A DNA stretch of 11,127 bases from an uncultured Prevotella sp. Its GTDB lineage: Bacteria; Bacteroidota; Bacteroidia; Bacteroidales; Bacteroidaceae. The notes below the pieces were generated by a model. It did no database searches. It saw nothing but the letters and a program-made list of their open reading frames with translations, and was not told the origin of the DNA. Location of the stretch: assembly GCA_938023885.1 (NCBI GenBank), contig CALJCU010000012.1, forward strand, positions 1 to 11,127, in the 5' to 3' direction. Of the stretch, positions 1 through 6,993 are shown piece after piece; the stretch's first letter is position 1, and each line of letters opens with the position of its first letter. Made by a program: the position numbers and the translations under genes.

Positions 1-1335
1 CGGATAAGGGTATTCGTCGCGGGTGATCTGCAAGGCCTTGAGGGCGAACGACTTCGGATAAAGGGTCTCGTTGAGGATGGGTTCCCACATCAGTACCGAC
101 GGGTGGTTGCGGTCGCGCCGGATCATCTCACGGTTGTTCTGCAGTACACGACTCTCGAAGATGCTGTCTTCCCCGTTCCAATATTGCCAGCCGGGAGTGG
201 CGACGATAACAAAAAGTCCGAGTTCATCGCAGGCATCCATGAAAGCTGGATCCATCGGACAGTGGGCCGTGCGGATGATGTTGAACCCGCAGTCTTTCAG
301 TCGTTTGGCATCGCGCCATTGCTGACTGTTCGGTACGGCATTGCCCACATAGGCGAAGTCCTGATGACGGTTGGCACCGATGAACTGCCGGTAACGACGG
401 CCGTTGAGCCAGAACCCGTCCTTGCCGCGAAACTCACAGTGGCGCAGTCCGATGCGTGTCATGCCGCCGTCGAGTGTCGTGTTGCCGTCTTTGATACGTG
501 TCTCCAGTCGGTAGAGCGACGGATGCTCGGGGCTCCACAGCGAAGGCTTGCTGACGGTGATATTCTGCTGCACGGTCTGCTGGCTCCGGGCTGATAGTGT
601 AGCCTTCGTCCGGAAGGTCTTCACCGTTTCCCCATTCGGGGCGATGAGCGTCTGCTTCACGGTGACGGTCTTGGGACGGGTGAGATCGTTGCGTACCTCC
701 GTATTGACGTAGACGACGGCTTTCTTGCTGTCCACATCCCCGTAATGGACGAAAAGACCGCCACCTGCCGTCCGGTTAGCCTCCATGACATCAGTGATAT
801 GAACGGGGTTGCGGGCGATGAGCCACACGTCGCGGTAGATGCCGCCATGGTAGGCGAAGTCGAGGGCAATCTGTCGTTTTCCCGGCGGCACGAGATTGTT
901 GTCTCGGTTGTCGGTCATCACGGCGATGGTGCACGAATCACCTCTCCTCACGTTGTAGGCATCGAGGTTGACGAGGAACGGGAGGTAGCCGCCATAATGC
1001 TTGAGGGCGAGGCGTCCGTTGACATAGACATCCTGGTTGCCCATAGCTCCTTCGAAATAAATCGTCAGATGGTTGTCAGGAGCGATGAAGGTCTTACGGT
1101 ACCAGGCGGGTCCTTGGTAGTTGCGGCCGCCGCTCGCCTCTGCCGGCTCAAGCTTGACGCAGTGGGGGAGGTTGACAGTTGCGGTCTCTTTCTCACGACT
1201 GAACTGCCAGCCCGTATTGAAGTTCCACACGCGTCGTCCCTGATCTTTCATCGGGAACAATCCGGCAACCGAACAGTCTTGTGCTGAGGCGTGCAAAGAC
1301 AATATTAATAATAAAATAGAGATAATGTTTCGCAT
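1..1335 (-). CDS. GH2 family glycoside hydrolase (beta-galactosidase-like), C-terminal part outside window
   Basis: Secreted exo-glycosidase of family GH2, which cleaves terminal glycosides by a retaining mechanism; the exact sugar cannot be read from the sequence. The visible 445 residues start with a signal peptide (MRNIISILLLILSLHASAQ). Then come the N-terminal sugar-binding jelly roll (about 35-185), an immunoglobulin-like domain (about 190-300), and the first half of the TIM barrel, beginning near FWLNGRRYRQFIGANRHQD. Family landmarks are the IRTAH segment with H358, the following CDELGLFV strand, and WEPILNE with N422-E423, where E423 should be the acid/base. The nucleophile lies beyond the left edge. 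The ATG at 1335 is six bases after the stop of the esterase gene, so the two are probably co-transcribed and translationally coupled. In an RG-II setting, alpha-L-arabinopyranosidase, beta-galactosidase and beta-glucuronidase are all plausible; family membership is firm, the substrate is not. Confidence 0.9.
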   Translation of the reverse strand, partial: MRNIISILLLILSLHASAQDCSVAGLFPMKDQGRRVWNFNTGWQFSREKETATVNLPHCVKLEPAEASGGRNYQGPAWYRKTFIAPDNHLTIYFEGAMGNQDVYVNGRLALKHYGGYLPFLVNLDAYNVRRGDSCTIAVMTDNRDNNLVPPGKRQIALDFAYHGGIYRDVWLIARNPVHITDVMEANRTAGGGLFVHYGDVDSKKAVVYVNTEVRNDLTRPKTVTVKQTLIAPNGETVKTFRTKATLSARSQQTVQQNITVSKPSLWSPEHPSLYRLETRIKDGNTTLDGGMTRIGLRHCEFRGKDGFWLNGRRYRQFIGANRHQDFAYVGNAVPNSQQWRDAKRLKDCGFNIIRTAHCPMDPAFMDACDELGLFVIVATPGWQYWNGEDSIFESRVLQNNREMIRRDRNHPSVLMWEPILNETLYPKSFALKALQITRDEYPYP

Positions 1336-1341
1336 ATTGTT

Positions 1342-2760
1342 TTATTGTTTTGTTCTGAATGAGCTCACGGGCAATCCATCGTGGAAGAGGTCGCCATTGA
1401 CCCAGTTGTGAAAGGCGTATCGCACGGCGACGGGATGCTTGACCTCACGACTGTGGACGTAGACGCGGTTGCGGCTGATCCAGGCATCGGCCTGTTTCCA
1501 ATGGGTATTGTCGTCGCTGATCTCGAAGTTCTGACTCGTCGTGCCGTTGTTGAAATAGACCCATTCCTTGCTGCGGTCGAAGGCCACGACAGCCGTGTCG
1601 TTGCGGAAGGTGACATTACTGTATACGGCAAAGTCCGGCAGTCCTTGCTGACTGTAGGTGTGGGCGAGGGCGAGGAGCGCAAGGCGTTCACCGACGATCT
1701 GTTTCTTCCTCGGGTGGATGCCATAGCGCAGGCCGGCATCGAGAAGCACGGCCATGCGGGCATTCGGGATACGTTGTTCTGCCAACATCTGCTGTTCGCG
1801 GAGGAGAGCAGAGTTGGTGGTGTCACCAATGAGCGAGTAGTCGTAAGGTGCTATCTGTGCATAGTAGAACGGGAAGTCGCCCTCGCCCCACTCGCTGCGC
1901 CAGCCTTTAACCATCGTTGTGAGGAGGTCGGCATAATAACTATATCGCGGCACGTTGTCTTCTCCTTGGTACCAGATGGCTCCGCGCATCGTCATGCCGA
2001 TGAGTGGATGGAGTATGCCGTTGTAGAGAGCGGTGGGGCAACGCTGTTGTAGTTTGTCTACATCAGTCTGACGGATGGTCTGTCTCACTTGTGGGAAGGC
2101 CTTGAGCCAGTCGGCAGTCATCCACGCCTCGCAGGCGCTGCCGCCCCAACAGCACACTACGAGTCCTACGGGCACGTGGAGGTTTTGTCGCAGGGCCTGT
2201 CCGAAGAAATAAGCCGTGGCACTGAAGTTGCGCAGTGATGCCGAGGACGTCGCTTGCCACTCGCCTGTTACGTCGTCGACGGGTGTGAGGCTGGCGTGCC
2301 GCTTGACGGTGAAGAGCCGGAGCTGTGGGTCGTCACAGTGGAGCAATGTCTCGAGCATGCCGTCTACGGGCTGTCCTTTGAACCCTTTCATCGGCATCTC
2401 CATGTTACTCTGCCCACTACACAGCCACAGTTCGCCGACGAGGATGTCCTTGATGACAAGCTCGCTGTCGGTGTGGTCAGTAAGTGTTAACCGGTATGGT
2501 CCTCCGGCTTCCGGAGTCTTCACAGTCAGTGTCCAGCGTCCTTCTCCATTGGCCTTTACTGTATGCTTCTGACGGTCCCACGACGTCGTGACGGTGACAC
2601 TATGGTTCGCTGCCGCCATGCCCCAGAGATGACAGTCGGTCTGTTGTTGCAGCACCATGCCGTCGGAGAAGATTCGTGGGAGCGTGACCTTTGCGGTGAC
2701 TCTATTTCCTATTGTCAATAGGGCGAATAGAATGGGAAGTATGGAAAGTCGTTGTATCAT
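1342..2760 (-). CDS. Secreted sialate O-acetylesterase-type carbohydrate esterase (SASA, SGNH fold)
   Basis: A 472-residue exported esterase likely to remove O-acetyl groups from sugars so that neighbouring exo-glycosidases can proceed. A signal peptide (about 1-23) is followed by a small beta domain (about 25-105; LPRIFSDGMVLQQ and WGMA are typical openings). The hydrolase core carries CSGQSNMEMP with nucleophile S118, a GGSACEAWM segment, IWYQGEDN (263-270) and GIHPRKKQIVGERLAL with H349. This order is diagnostic of the SASA family, and the length is normal. The Asp often found two residues before the catalytic His (DIHP) is Gly347 here; D341 lies eight residues before the His. The C-terminal beta region includes a SREVKHPVAVRYAFHNW stretch that is usual near the family's end. 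The stop is 6 nt from the GH2 start and the ATG 11 nt from the GH106 stop, so it sits mid-operon. Despite the family name, sialic acid is unlikely to be the target; acetylated plant pectin fits the context better. Confidence 0.9.
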   Translation of the reverse strand: MIQRLSILPILFALLTIGNRVTAKVTLPRIFSDGMVLQQQTDCHLWGMAAANHSVTVTTSWDRQKHTVKANGEGRWTLTVKTPEAGGPYRLTLTDHTDSELVIKDILVGELWLCSGQSNMEMPMKGFKGQPVDGMLETLLHCDDPQLRLFTVKRHASLTPVDDVTGEWQATSSASLRNFSATAYFFGQALRQNLHVPVGLVVCCWGGSACEAWMTADWLKAFPQVRQTIRQTDVDKLQQRCPTALYNGILHPLIGMTMRGAIWYQGEDNVPRYSYYADLLTTMVKGWRSEWGEGDFPFYYAQIAPYDYSLIGDTTNSALLREQQMLAEQRIPNARMAVLLDAGLRYGIHPRKKQIVGERLALLALAHTYSQQGLPDFAVYSNVTFRNDTAVVAFDRSKEWVYFNNGTTSQNFEISDDNTHWKQADAWISRNRVYVHSREVKHPVAVRYAFHNWVNGDLFHDGLPVSSFRTKQ

Positions 2761-2771
2761 AATCGATGTTT

Positions 2772-5700
2772 TTATGGTTTTACCGTAGGGGCGGCCCTGT
2801 ATTTCCCGTTCGTCCAGATCCCCGCATAGGGAGGGGTGCCGCGATCAGCCCCTCGGAGGGCATTATCCCATGTGTTGACAACGGTGACGCGGAACGTGTT
2901 CGTACCGTTGCGCAAGGCGCGGGTGATGTCGGCCTCGTAAGGTGCCGTCCATATCGTGCCACAGTCGATCCCATTGACGTTCACTGTCACGACATGGTGA
3001 CTGTCTCCTATGGGCAGGACGATGCGCCCTTTAGGCTTGTGCAGTGTGAACGTTTTGGTGAAAGTGATATGCCCACTGAAGAACCGCAGACTGTCGTTCG
3101 GCTCACGTCTGAAGTCGTAGGGCAGGTCGACGATCTTCTTGATACCGTTCTCCTCAAACCGGACGGTCCAGTCCTTTAAAGGCAACTGGATAGACGTCGT
3201 TTCATCTTTATGGCTGTATGGGGGCGCCTGCGGCAGTCGGTGGTCGGAGAGCAGGATGAAGCAGGAGCCATAGGCAACGAGGTCGACTTGCATCTCCGTG
3301 CGGCCGTTGTGGTGGCTAACAGCCAACTCCTTGTAGGTACTGTCCACAGGCTGGAAGCAGAGAGCCTTTTTGGATTGTCCGCGAAACGAAGCACTGAACG
3401 TCACCTCGGTACTGTCTTGATTGGTAAGAAAATAGATCTCTTTCGGGTCTGTCGCCTGGCGGTCAGGGGATGACGTCAGCGAGCGGTGGGCGAAGCCGAT
3501 GCCTGTCGGCACGTCAACGTCTTTCCTGATGCCGAGACCGTGGAGGTCGTCTTTCGTATAAGGGCGGTTGATGATGGCGACACCATTGCGCCGACATTCC
3601 GCTATCTTTTCTTTCACAGCTTCCGACAGTGTGCCCGTGGGGTCCATCTTTGTCTTTCCGGGGAGCACGAGGGCGCGATAAGCGACACCGCCCGGCATTG
3701 TGATAGTGCCATCCTTGATGACGGCTTCGCGGAGCAGTGCATCGGCATTCATGGAGTCGTAGTGATAGCCCTTCAGACAGTTGACCCAGTCTTTCATGTC
3801 TAAGATCCCCTTGACATGTCGCACGCCTATAGGGCTCTCCGTCATCGTCACGCCGCCTGCGTCTAATCGTTGCTGTTCCTGCTCGAATCGGTCAGTGCCG
3901 AAGAGCCCCGGGAGGATCGTCGTGAGTCGGTCCGGTGTGAGGGCGCGTCGTGGCATCTCTTCTCCCGTGAACACGGCGAGGTCGACGACGGGTGTGCCTT
4001 TCTGCAGCCACTGCTGACAACGGCGGATATAATCGACAAACGCCTTACTCTCGTGGAACCAGGTGTTGTCGCGCTGGAAGAACAGTCCGATGCCGTCGAG
4101 CGTCATGCCCGGCTTGCGGTCTATCCACGGGTTGTGCGCCATGACATGAAACACGAGGCGGTTCAAGCCTAAGGCATATTCGCGGTCGAGGAGTGGCTTG
4201 AGCATTGCCGGCGTCTCGTCCCATGTGCCACGGAGCTCCGTGAATCCTTCCGCCTGGATGATGTTCTTGCCATAGAGATGGGCGCCACTGATGGCGTCGA
4301 GCATGTCAGCGGGCTTGTCGTGCGTCGGCGAGCGGAACCAGAACTCGCCCATGGGCCGGTCGCTGAGGCGGTAGTGCTCCATGCCGTCGGCGATGAAGGT
4401 CGGAGCGATGCTCTCATGCGTCACCGTCTTGCCCCATTCGTCGGCCCGCTCCTTGACGGTTTGGAAGAATACGTCACGTACAAGGTCGTTGACCGTGAGG
4501 CGGATATCCCGCAGTACCTGTTCGCTTCGCTCCGTGCTCTCCACGACGTAACCGGCATAGACGGGCAGATAAGGCAGCAGGTCGTAGCCGCGCCTCTGAC
4601 GGAAGGCAGTAGCAAAGTCAGTACCCCAGTTCTGTGTGCCACACTCCCAACTGTCGATATGCAGGCCTTTGACGACCTGTGCATGAGGCCGTTGGAGGAA
4701 CAGCGCGTACCAGTTGTCGAGGAGTTTGAGTGTAGCCCGGCGTGAGAACTTATCGGCTTCTAATCCTTTCCCGCCTCCGCCCGTGGCGTTCTCTTGTCCG
4801 GTAGAGGTGTGACCGAAACGGAGGATGCGGACGTTGCCACTGAGACTGCCGTTCGCTGCCACGACACGGCCATCCTGAAGCGTGAGGGTGACGGGAGAGG
4901 CGGTGAGGCAGTCACGGTCTTTGATCTCTATGGGCTCTGTGGCGGCTATGCGCCAGGAGGCTCCGCTCTTGCCTTCCCACTGGTCGATACGCGGCTCGTC
5001 AGAGACGATGAGCTGTTTGACTTTTAATACCGGGCTCCATTTGGCGGCATCGAGGTCCTCGCTTCCGGGCTCATTGCCTTGCGGCGTCCAGGAGAGACGG
5101 AGATAACGTGCCGTCATTGTGAGGAGAGCAAAGGTGAAGGGCGCGCCACTCGACTGCCACCCTTGTCGCGGAGGCGTGAGCTGGTAAGCGCCCGTAATCT
5201 GTTTCCCGTCGTCGCCAAGTGCCTCAATCTTCAGTCGTTGCCCTTGAATGTTATTCCCCGAAAGGATGACTTGCAGACTACGGATCGTGTGTTGCGTGTC
5301 GAGGTCGACAGTCCATGCCGTGTCGTGCTTGCAACGGATGGGGTGGGCGAGGAGGGACTGTTGCCAAGGTCTTTTCACATTATTATATGCGTAGCAGGCG
5401 ATGTCTTGATAATAGTCGCGCACGGTCTCGGGCTGCTTCAGCGTCATGCTGATGACATCCTTCGCCGGGACGATGGTATCGGTCCACACCACTTTCTGCA
5501 TGCTCTCCGCCGGCGTGATGGCGGGACTCCCTGCTAAGGCAAAGCCGTCACTGATATGGATGCCGATGCTGAGGCCGAGCGAGTCGGCAACGCGGAACGT
5601 CTCGTCGATACTGTCCCAGAACGCTGGCGTGAACTGGTCGGCAGTGCCATGATACTGTGGTGCGTCTTTGCTGCTGCGGATGGGCATGAGGTAACAGCCG

Positions 5701-5909
5701 CCGATCCCCGCGTCCTTCATCGCCTGTAGGTCAGCGCGGATACCAGCTTTCGACACAGCTCCGTACATCCAGTACCAGAATGTCAACGGCTTGGTGGTAT
5801 CAGTAGCTACCGTGACGCCTAAAGCCTTGGCTGTGAGCAATGTAGAAGTACCCAAGACAAGGAGACAGTGCAGGGTGCACCTGACGGAAAAGTGTGACTT
5901 ATATTTCAT
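2772..5909 (-). CDS. GH106 alpha-L-rhamnosidase, secreted
   Basis: A 1045-residue inverting alpha-L-rhamnosidase of family GH106, removing terminal L-rhamnose from plant polysaccharide side chains. It has a signal peptide (about 1-29). The GH106 N-terminal barrel signature follows: PLTFWYWMYGAVSKAGI, then DLQAMKDAGIGGCYLMP and GLSIGIHISDGFALAG. A beta-sandwich insertion (about 190-300) precedes the return of the catalytic barrel with HIDSWECGTQNWG (E422), VTHESIAP (E499), MGEFWF (E522) and IQAEGFTE (E554). A galactose-binding-like jelly roll closes the protein (about 905-1035). E422, E522 and E554 are each 39 lower than residues 461, 561 and 593, the acid, metal-site and base glutamates as I recall them for BT0986 of B. 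thetaiotaomicron. BT0986 removes rhamnose from an RG-II side chain. The final nine residues (RAAPTVKP region) are encoded partly by a dispersed repeat and look added. The start at 5909 gives a clean signal peptide, 10 nt after the preceding stop. Confidence 0.93.
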   Translation of the reverse strand: MKYKSHFSVRCTLHCLLVLGTSTLLTAKALGVTVATDTTKPLTFWYWMYGAVSKAGIRADLQAMKDAGIGGCYLMPIRSSKDAPQYHGTADQFTPAFWDSIDETFRVADSLGLSIGIHISDGFALAGSPAITPAESMQKVVWTDTIVPAKDVISMTLKQPETVRDYYQDIACYAYNNVKRPWQQSLLAHPIRCKHDTAWTVDLDTQHTIRSLQVILSGNNIQGQRLKIEALGDDGKQITGAYQLTPPRQGWQSSGAPFTFALLTMTARYLRLSWTPQGNEPGSEDLDAAKWSPVLKVKQLIVSDEPRIDQWEGKSGASWRIAATEPIEIKDRDCLTASPVTLTLQDGRVVAANGSLSGNVRILRFGHTSTGQENATGGGGKGLEADKFSRRATLKLLDNWYALFLQRPHAQVVKGLHIDSWECGTQNWGTDFATAFRQRRGYDLLPYLPVYAGYVVESTERSEQVLRDIRLTVNDLVRDVFFQTVKERADEWGKTVTHESIAPTFIADGMEHYRLSDRPMGEFWFRSPTHDKPADMLDAISGAHLYGKNIIQAEGFTELRGTWDETPAMLKPLLDREYALGLNRLVFHVMAHNPWIDRKPGMTLDGIGLFFQRDNTWFHESKAFVDYIRRCQQWLQKGTPVVDLAVFTGEEMPRRALTPDRLTTILPGLFGTDRFEQEQQRLDAGGVTMTESPIGVRHVKGILDMKDWVNCLKGYHYDSMNADALLREAVIKDGTITMPGGVAYRALVLPGKTKMDPTGTLSEAVKEKIAECRRNGVAIINRPYTKDDLHGLGIRKDVDVPTGIGFAHRSLTSSPDRQATDPKEIYFLTNQDSTEVTFSASFRGQSKKALCFQPVDSTYKELAVSHHNGRTEMQVDLVAYGSCFILLSDHRLPQAPPYSHKDETTSIQLPLKDWTVRFEENGIKKIVDLPYDFRREPNDSLRFFSGHITFTKTFTLHKPKGRIVLPIGDSHHVVTVNVNGIDCGTIWTAPYEADITRALRNGTNTFRVTVVNTWDNALRGADRGTPPYAGIWTNGKYRAAPTVKP
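2783..2798 (-). repeat. Repeat copy forming the 3' end of the GH106 gene
   Basis: Read on the minus strand this is AGGGCCGCCCCTACGG, identical over 16 nt to the right arm of the inverted repeat at 6842-6857 on the plus strand. Here only one arm is present, inside the coding frame, and it supplies the codons for Arg-Ala-Ala-Pro-Thr shortly before the GH106 stop. GC-rich elements of this kind (GTAGGGGCGG and its complement) occur dispersed in many bacterial genomes, so this looks like a partial REP-like copy that reached the gene's 3' end. Confidence 0.6.
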
Positions 5910-5929
5910 TCAAATTTGTTCATTCAAAT
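5905..5929. repeat. 11-nt direct repeat across a stop/start junction
   Basis: TTCATTCAAAT occurs at 5905-5915 and again at 5919-5929 (plus strand). Read on the minus strand, the upstream copy carries the TGA stop (5922-5920) of the short GH2-like gene inside an ATGA, and the downstream copy carries the ATG (5909-5907) of the GH106 gene. The 14-nt period suggests a small tandem duplication that separated a former ATGA stop/start overlap. Confidence 0.75.
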
Positions 5930-6711
5930 CTGAGGTTCACATGATAGACTCCGTTGCCCTTGACCCAGTGAGGTTGGGCGGAGGGGCCGTTGAGGTCGGT
6001 GGTGTTCACTTTGTTTCTCACGGCAGGGATGACGCTGAGCACGGAGAGTCCCGTCTCGGGCAGGGAGTAGAGCAGATGGTCGCGCCCGTCCATGCCCGCA
6101 TCGATGGCGACGCGTGCGATGTTCAGTACGGGTTTGGCAACGATGTAGACCGGTCGGAAGGTGTCACCGAAGTTCCAGTAGTCGGCACGTCGCTCCGCCA
6201 TGTTGACCTGACTGTTGGCACTCTCCTTGCTCACTTCCACATCGAGGTGGTTCTTATGACTGCCGAAGAAGACGCGGTCGCTGACATCGAAAGAGAATGG
6301 GTAGAAGGCGCCTTGATGGAGGCCGCTGCCTGCCTTGCGCCCATTGATGGTGACACGGGCATCTGTCATCACCGCTTCGAAGCAGAGTTCGATCTGTCTG
6401 CCCTCCCAGACTTTCGGAAGGGTGAAGTCGTAGCGGTAGAAGCCTTTCTCGTCGGCGATGCCCGCAGGCTTGGCGATGCCGTAGAAGCGCATGCCGTACT
6501 GGTAGGTGCCGAAGCCCTGTAGCTCCCAACACGAAGGCACGCCGATCGTCGTCCAGTGACCGCTGTTCCGGCCCCCGGTGCAAAAGAACTGCCAGGTCAC
6601 GGGGTCGTCACAGCCATGTTCGCTGAGATACAGTCGTTGTGTGTCGACAGCGCCTTGTCCCATCATAGGGAGGACGGCAAGTAAGAATATATAGGTCAGA
6701 ATCTGCTTCAT
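5920..6711 (-). CDS. Short GH2-like protein: sugar-binding domain only, no catalytic barrel (probable truncated gene)
   Basis: A 263-residue secreted protein with a signal peptide (MKQILTYIFLLAVLPMMGQG, ending near residue 20). Residues about 33-205 match the N-terminal jelly roll of large GH2 enzymes: DDPVTWQFFC, VPSCWELQGFGTYQYG, FYRYDFTLPKVWEG, VTINGRKAG, LHQGAFYPFSFDVSD, SKESANSQVNMAERRADYWNFG and FRPVYIVAKP. After VAIDAGMDG (about 208) the expected continuation into the immunoglobulin-like domain and TIM barrel is absent. A tail of about 55 residues ending VYHVNLRFE follows, and I do not recognise it. Full GH2 enzymes of this type are about 800-1000 residues, so no catalytic glutamates are present. 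It may be the scar of an internal deletion that joined the head to a distant C-terminus, or a stand-alone carbohydrate-binding protein. It is first in the leftward operon. The ATG at 6711 gives the signal peptide; an upstream in-frame ATG at 6840 lies in a repeat and is not credible. Confidence 0.75.
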   Translation of the reverse strand: MKQILTYIFLLAVLPMMGQGAVDTQRLYLSEHGCDDPVTWQFFCTGGRNSGHWTTIGVPSCWELQGFGTYQYGMRFYGIAKPAGIADEKGFYRYDFTLPKVWEGRQIELCFEAVMTDARVTINGRKAGSGLHQGAFYPFSFDVSDRVFFGSHKNHLDVEVSKESANSQVNMAERRADYWNFGDTFRPVYIVAKPVLNIARVAIDAGMDGRDHLLYSLPETGLSVLSVIPAVRNKVNTTDLNGPSAQPHWVKGNGVYHVNLRFE

Positions 6712-6765
6712 ATATAATAATGACGAAGAAGCATCGGTTTTGTCGTCAGAGGAGACGAACTTTGG

Positions 6766-6809
6766 TTTCTCAGTTGGAAACTGATAGTTTCTCAGTCGGA
6801 AATTAACAG
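6766..6809. repeat. 22-nt tandem direct repeat, candidate regulator-binding site
   Basis: Two adjacent 22-nt units, 6766-6787 and 6788-6809, both begin TTTCTCAGT and match at 18 of 22 positions by manual comparison. Overlapping short palindromes lie within them: TCAGTT-GGA-AACTGA (6770-6784) and GAAACT-GAT-AGTTTC (6777-6791). The block ends 55 nt from the start codon of the minus operon. A period of about two helical turns suits a dimer with AraC-type DNA-binding domains, such as the hybrid two-component regulators of Bacteroidota PULs. The role is inference. Confidence 0.5.
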
Positions 6810-6824
6810 TTGGCGTGGTATACA

Positions 6825-6857
6825 CCGTAGGGGCGGCCATAAGGGCCGCCCCTACGG
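6825..6857. repeat. GC-rich inverted repeat (REP-like hairpin)
   Basis: CCGTAGGGGCGGCC (6825-6838) and its exact reverse complement GGCCGCCCCTACGG (6844-6857) flank a 5-nt spacer. This gives a perfect 14-bp stem. No U-tract follows on either strand, and it sits upstream of both operons, so it is not a terminator. It resembles dispersed GTAGGGGCGG-type palindromes of bacterial genomes. A second partial copy is in the window at 2783-2798. Confidence 0.8.
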
Positions 6858-6883
6858 AGAGACCTGCGATACCAGCCTTGTCC

Positions 6884-6915
6884 TTTGTTATACATCAATG
6901 CGTGGTGTAGAATGG
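6884..6915 (+). promoter_or_regulatory. Candidate Bacteroidota promoter for the GH140/GH78 operon
   Basis: TTTG at 6884-6887 is followed after 20 nt by TAGAATGG at 6908-6915. The Bacteroidota consensus is TTTG, 19-21 nt, TAnnTTTG. The upstream box and spacing fit, but the downstream box matches only four of six conserved positions. Transcription would begin about 70 nt before the GH140 start. Confidence 0.25.
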
Positions 6916-6993
6916 TGACAAAACGGAGATGTTGTCGTCATATGTAGAGAAGGGAATATCCCAAAGAATGGAACATATAACGAGAACGTAGTA

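Larger units (their letters stand above)
6712..6993. other. Divergent intergenic region between the two operons
   Basis: These 282 bases separate the start codons of the two divergent operons. They contain a 22-nt tandem repeat (6766-6809), a GC-rich inverted repeat (6825-6857), a weak plus-strand promoter candidate (6884-6915) and a possible 20-codon leader frame (6929-6991). I found no convincing TTTG/TAnnTTTG promoter pair for the minus operon and no Rho-independent terminator. Confidence 0.8.

Noticed and set aside
103..594. Plus-strand open frames opposite the left GH2 gene (also 745-1287)
   Set aside because: They lie entirely antisense to a well-supported GH2 coding region and have no recognisable domain or signal.
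1381..2052. 223-codon plus-strand frame opposite the esterase gene
   Set aside because: Shadow of the esterase coding strand; the esterase carries all family motifs in order.
6712..6840. 43-residue N-terminal extension of the short GH2-like protein from an ATG at 6840
   Set aside because: The extension is encoded by the hairpin arm and the tandem repeat; the ATG at 6711 begins directly with a normal signal peptide.
6825..6857. Rho-independent terminator
   Set aside because: The stem has no following T-run on either strand and lies upstream of both operons, not after any gene.
6952..6962. GGGA-ATA-TCCC as an operator
   Set aside because: Only 4-bp arms, expected by chance, and no second copy nearby.
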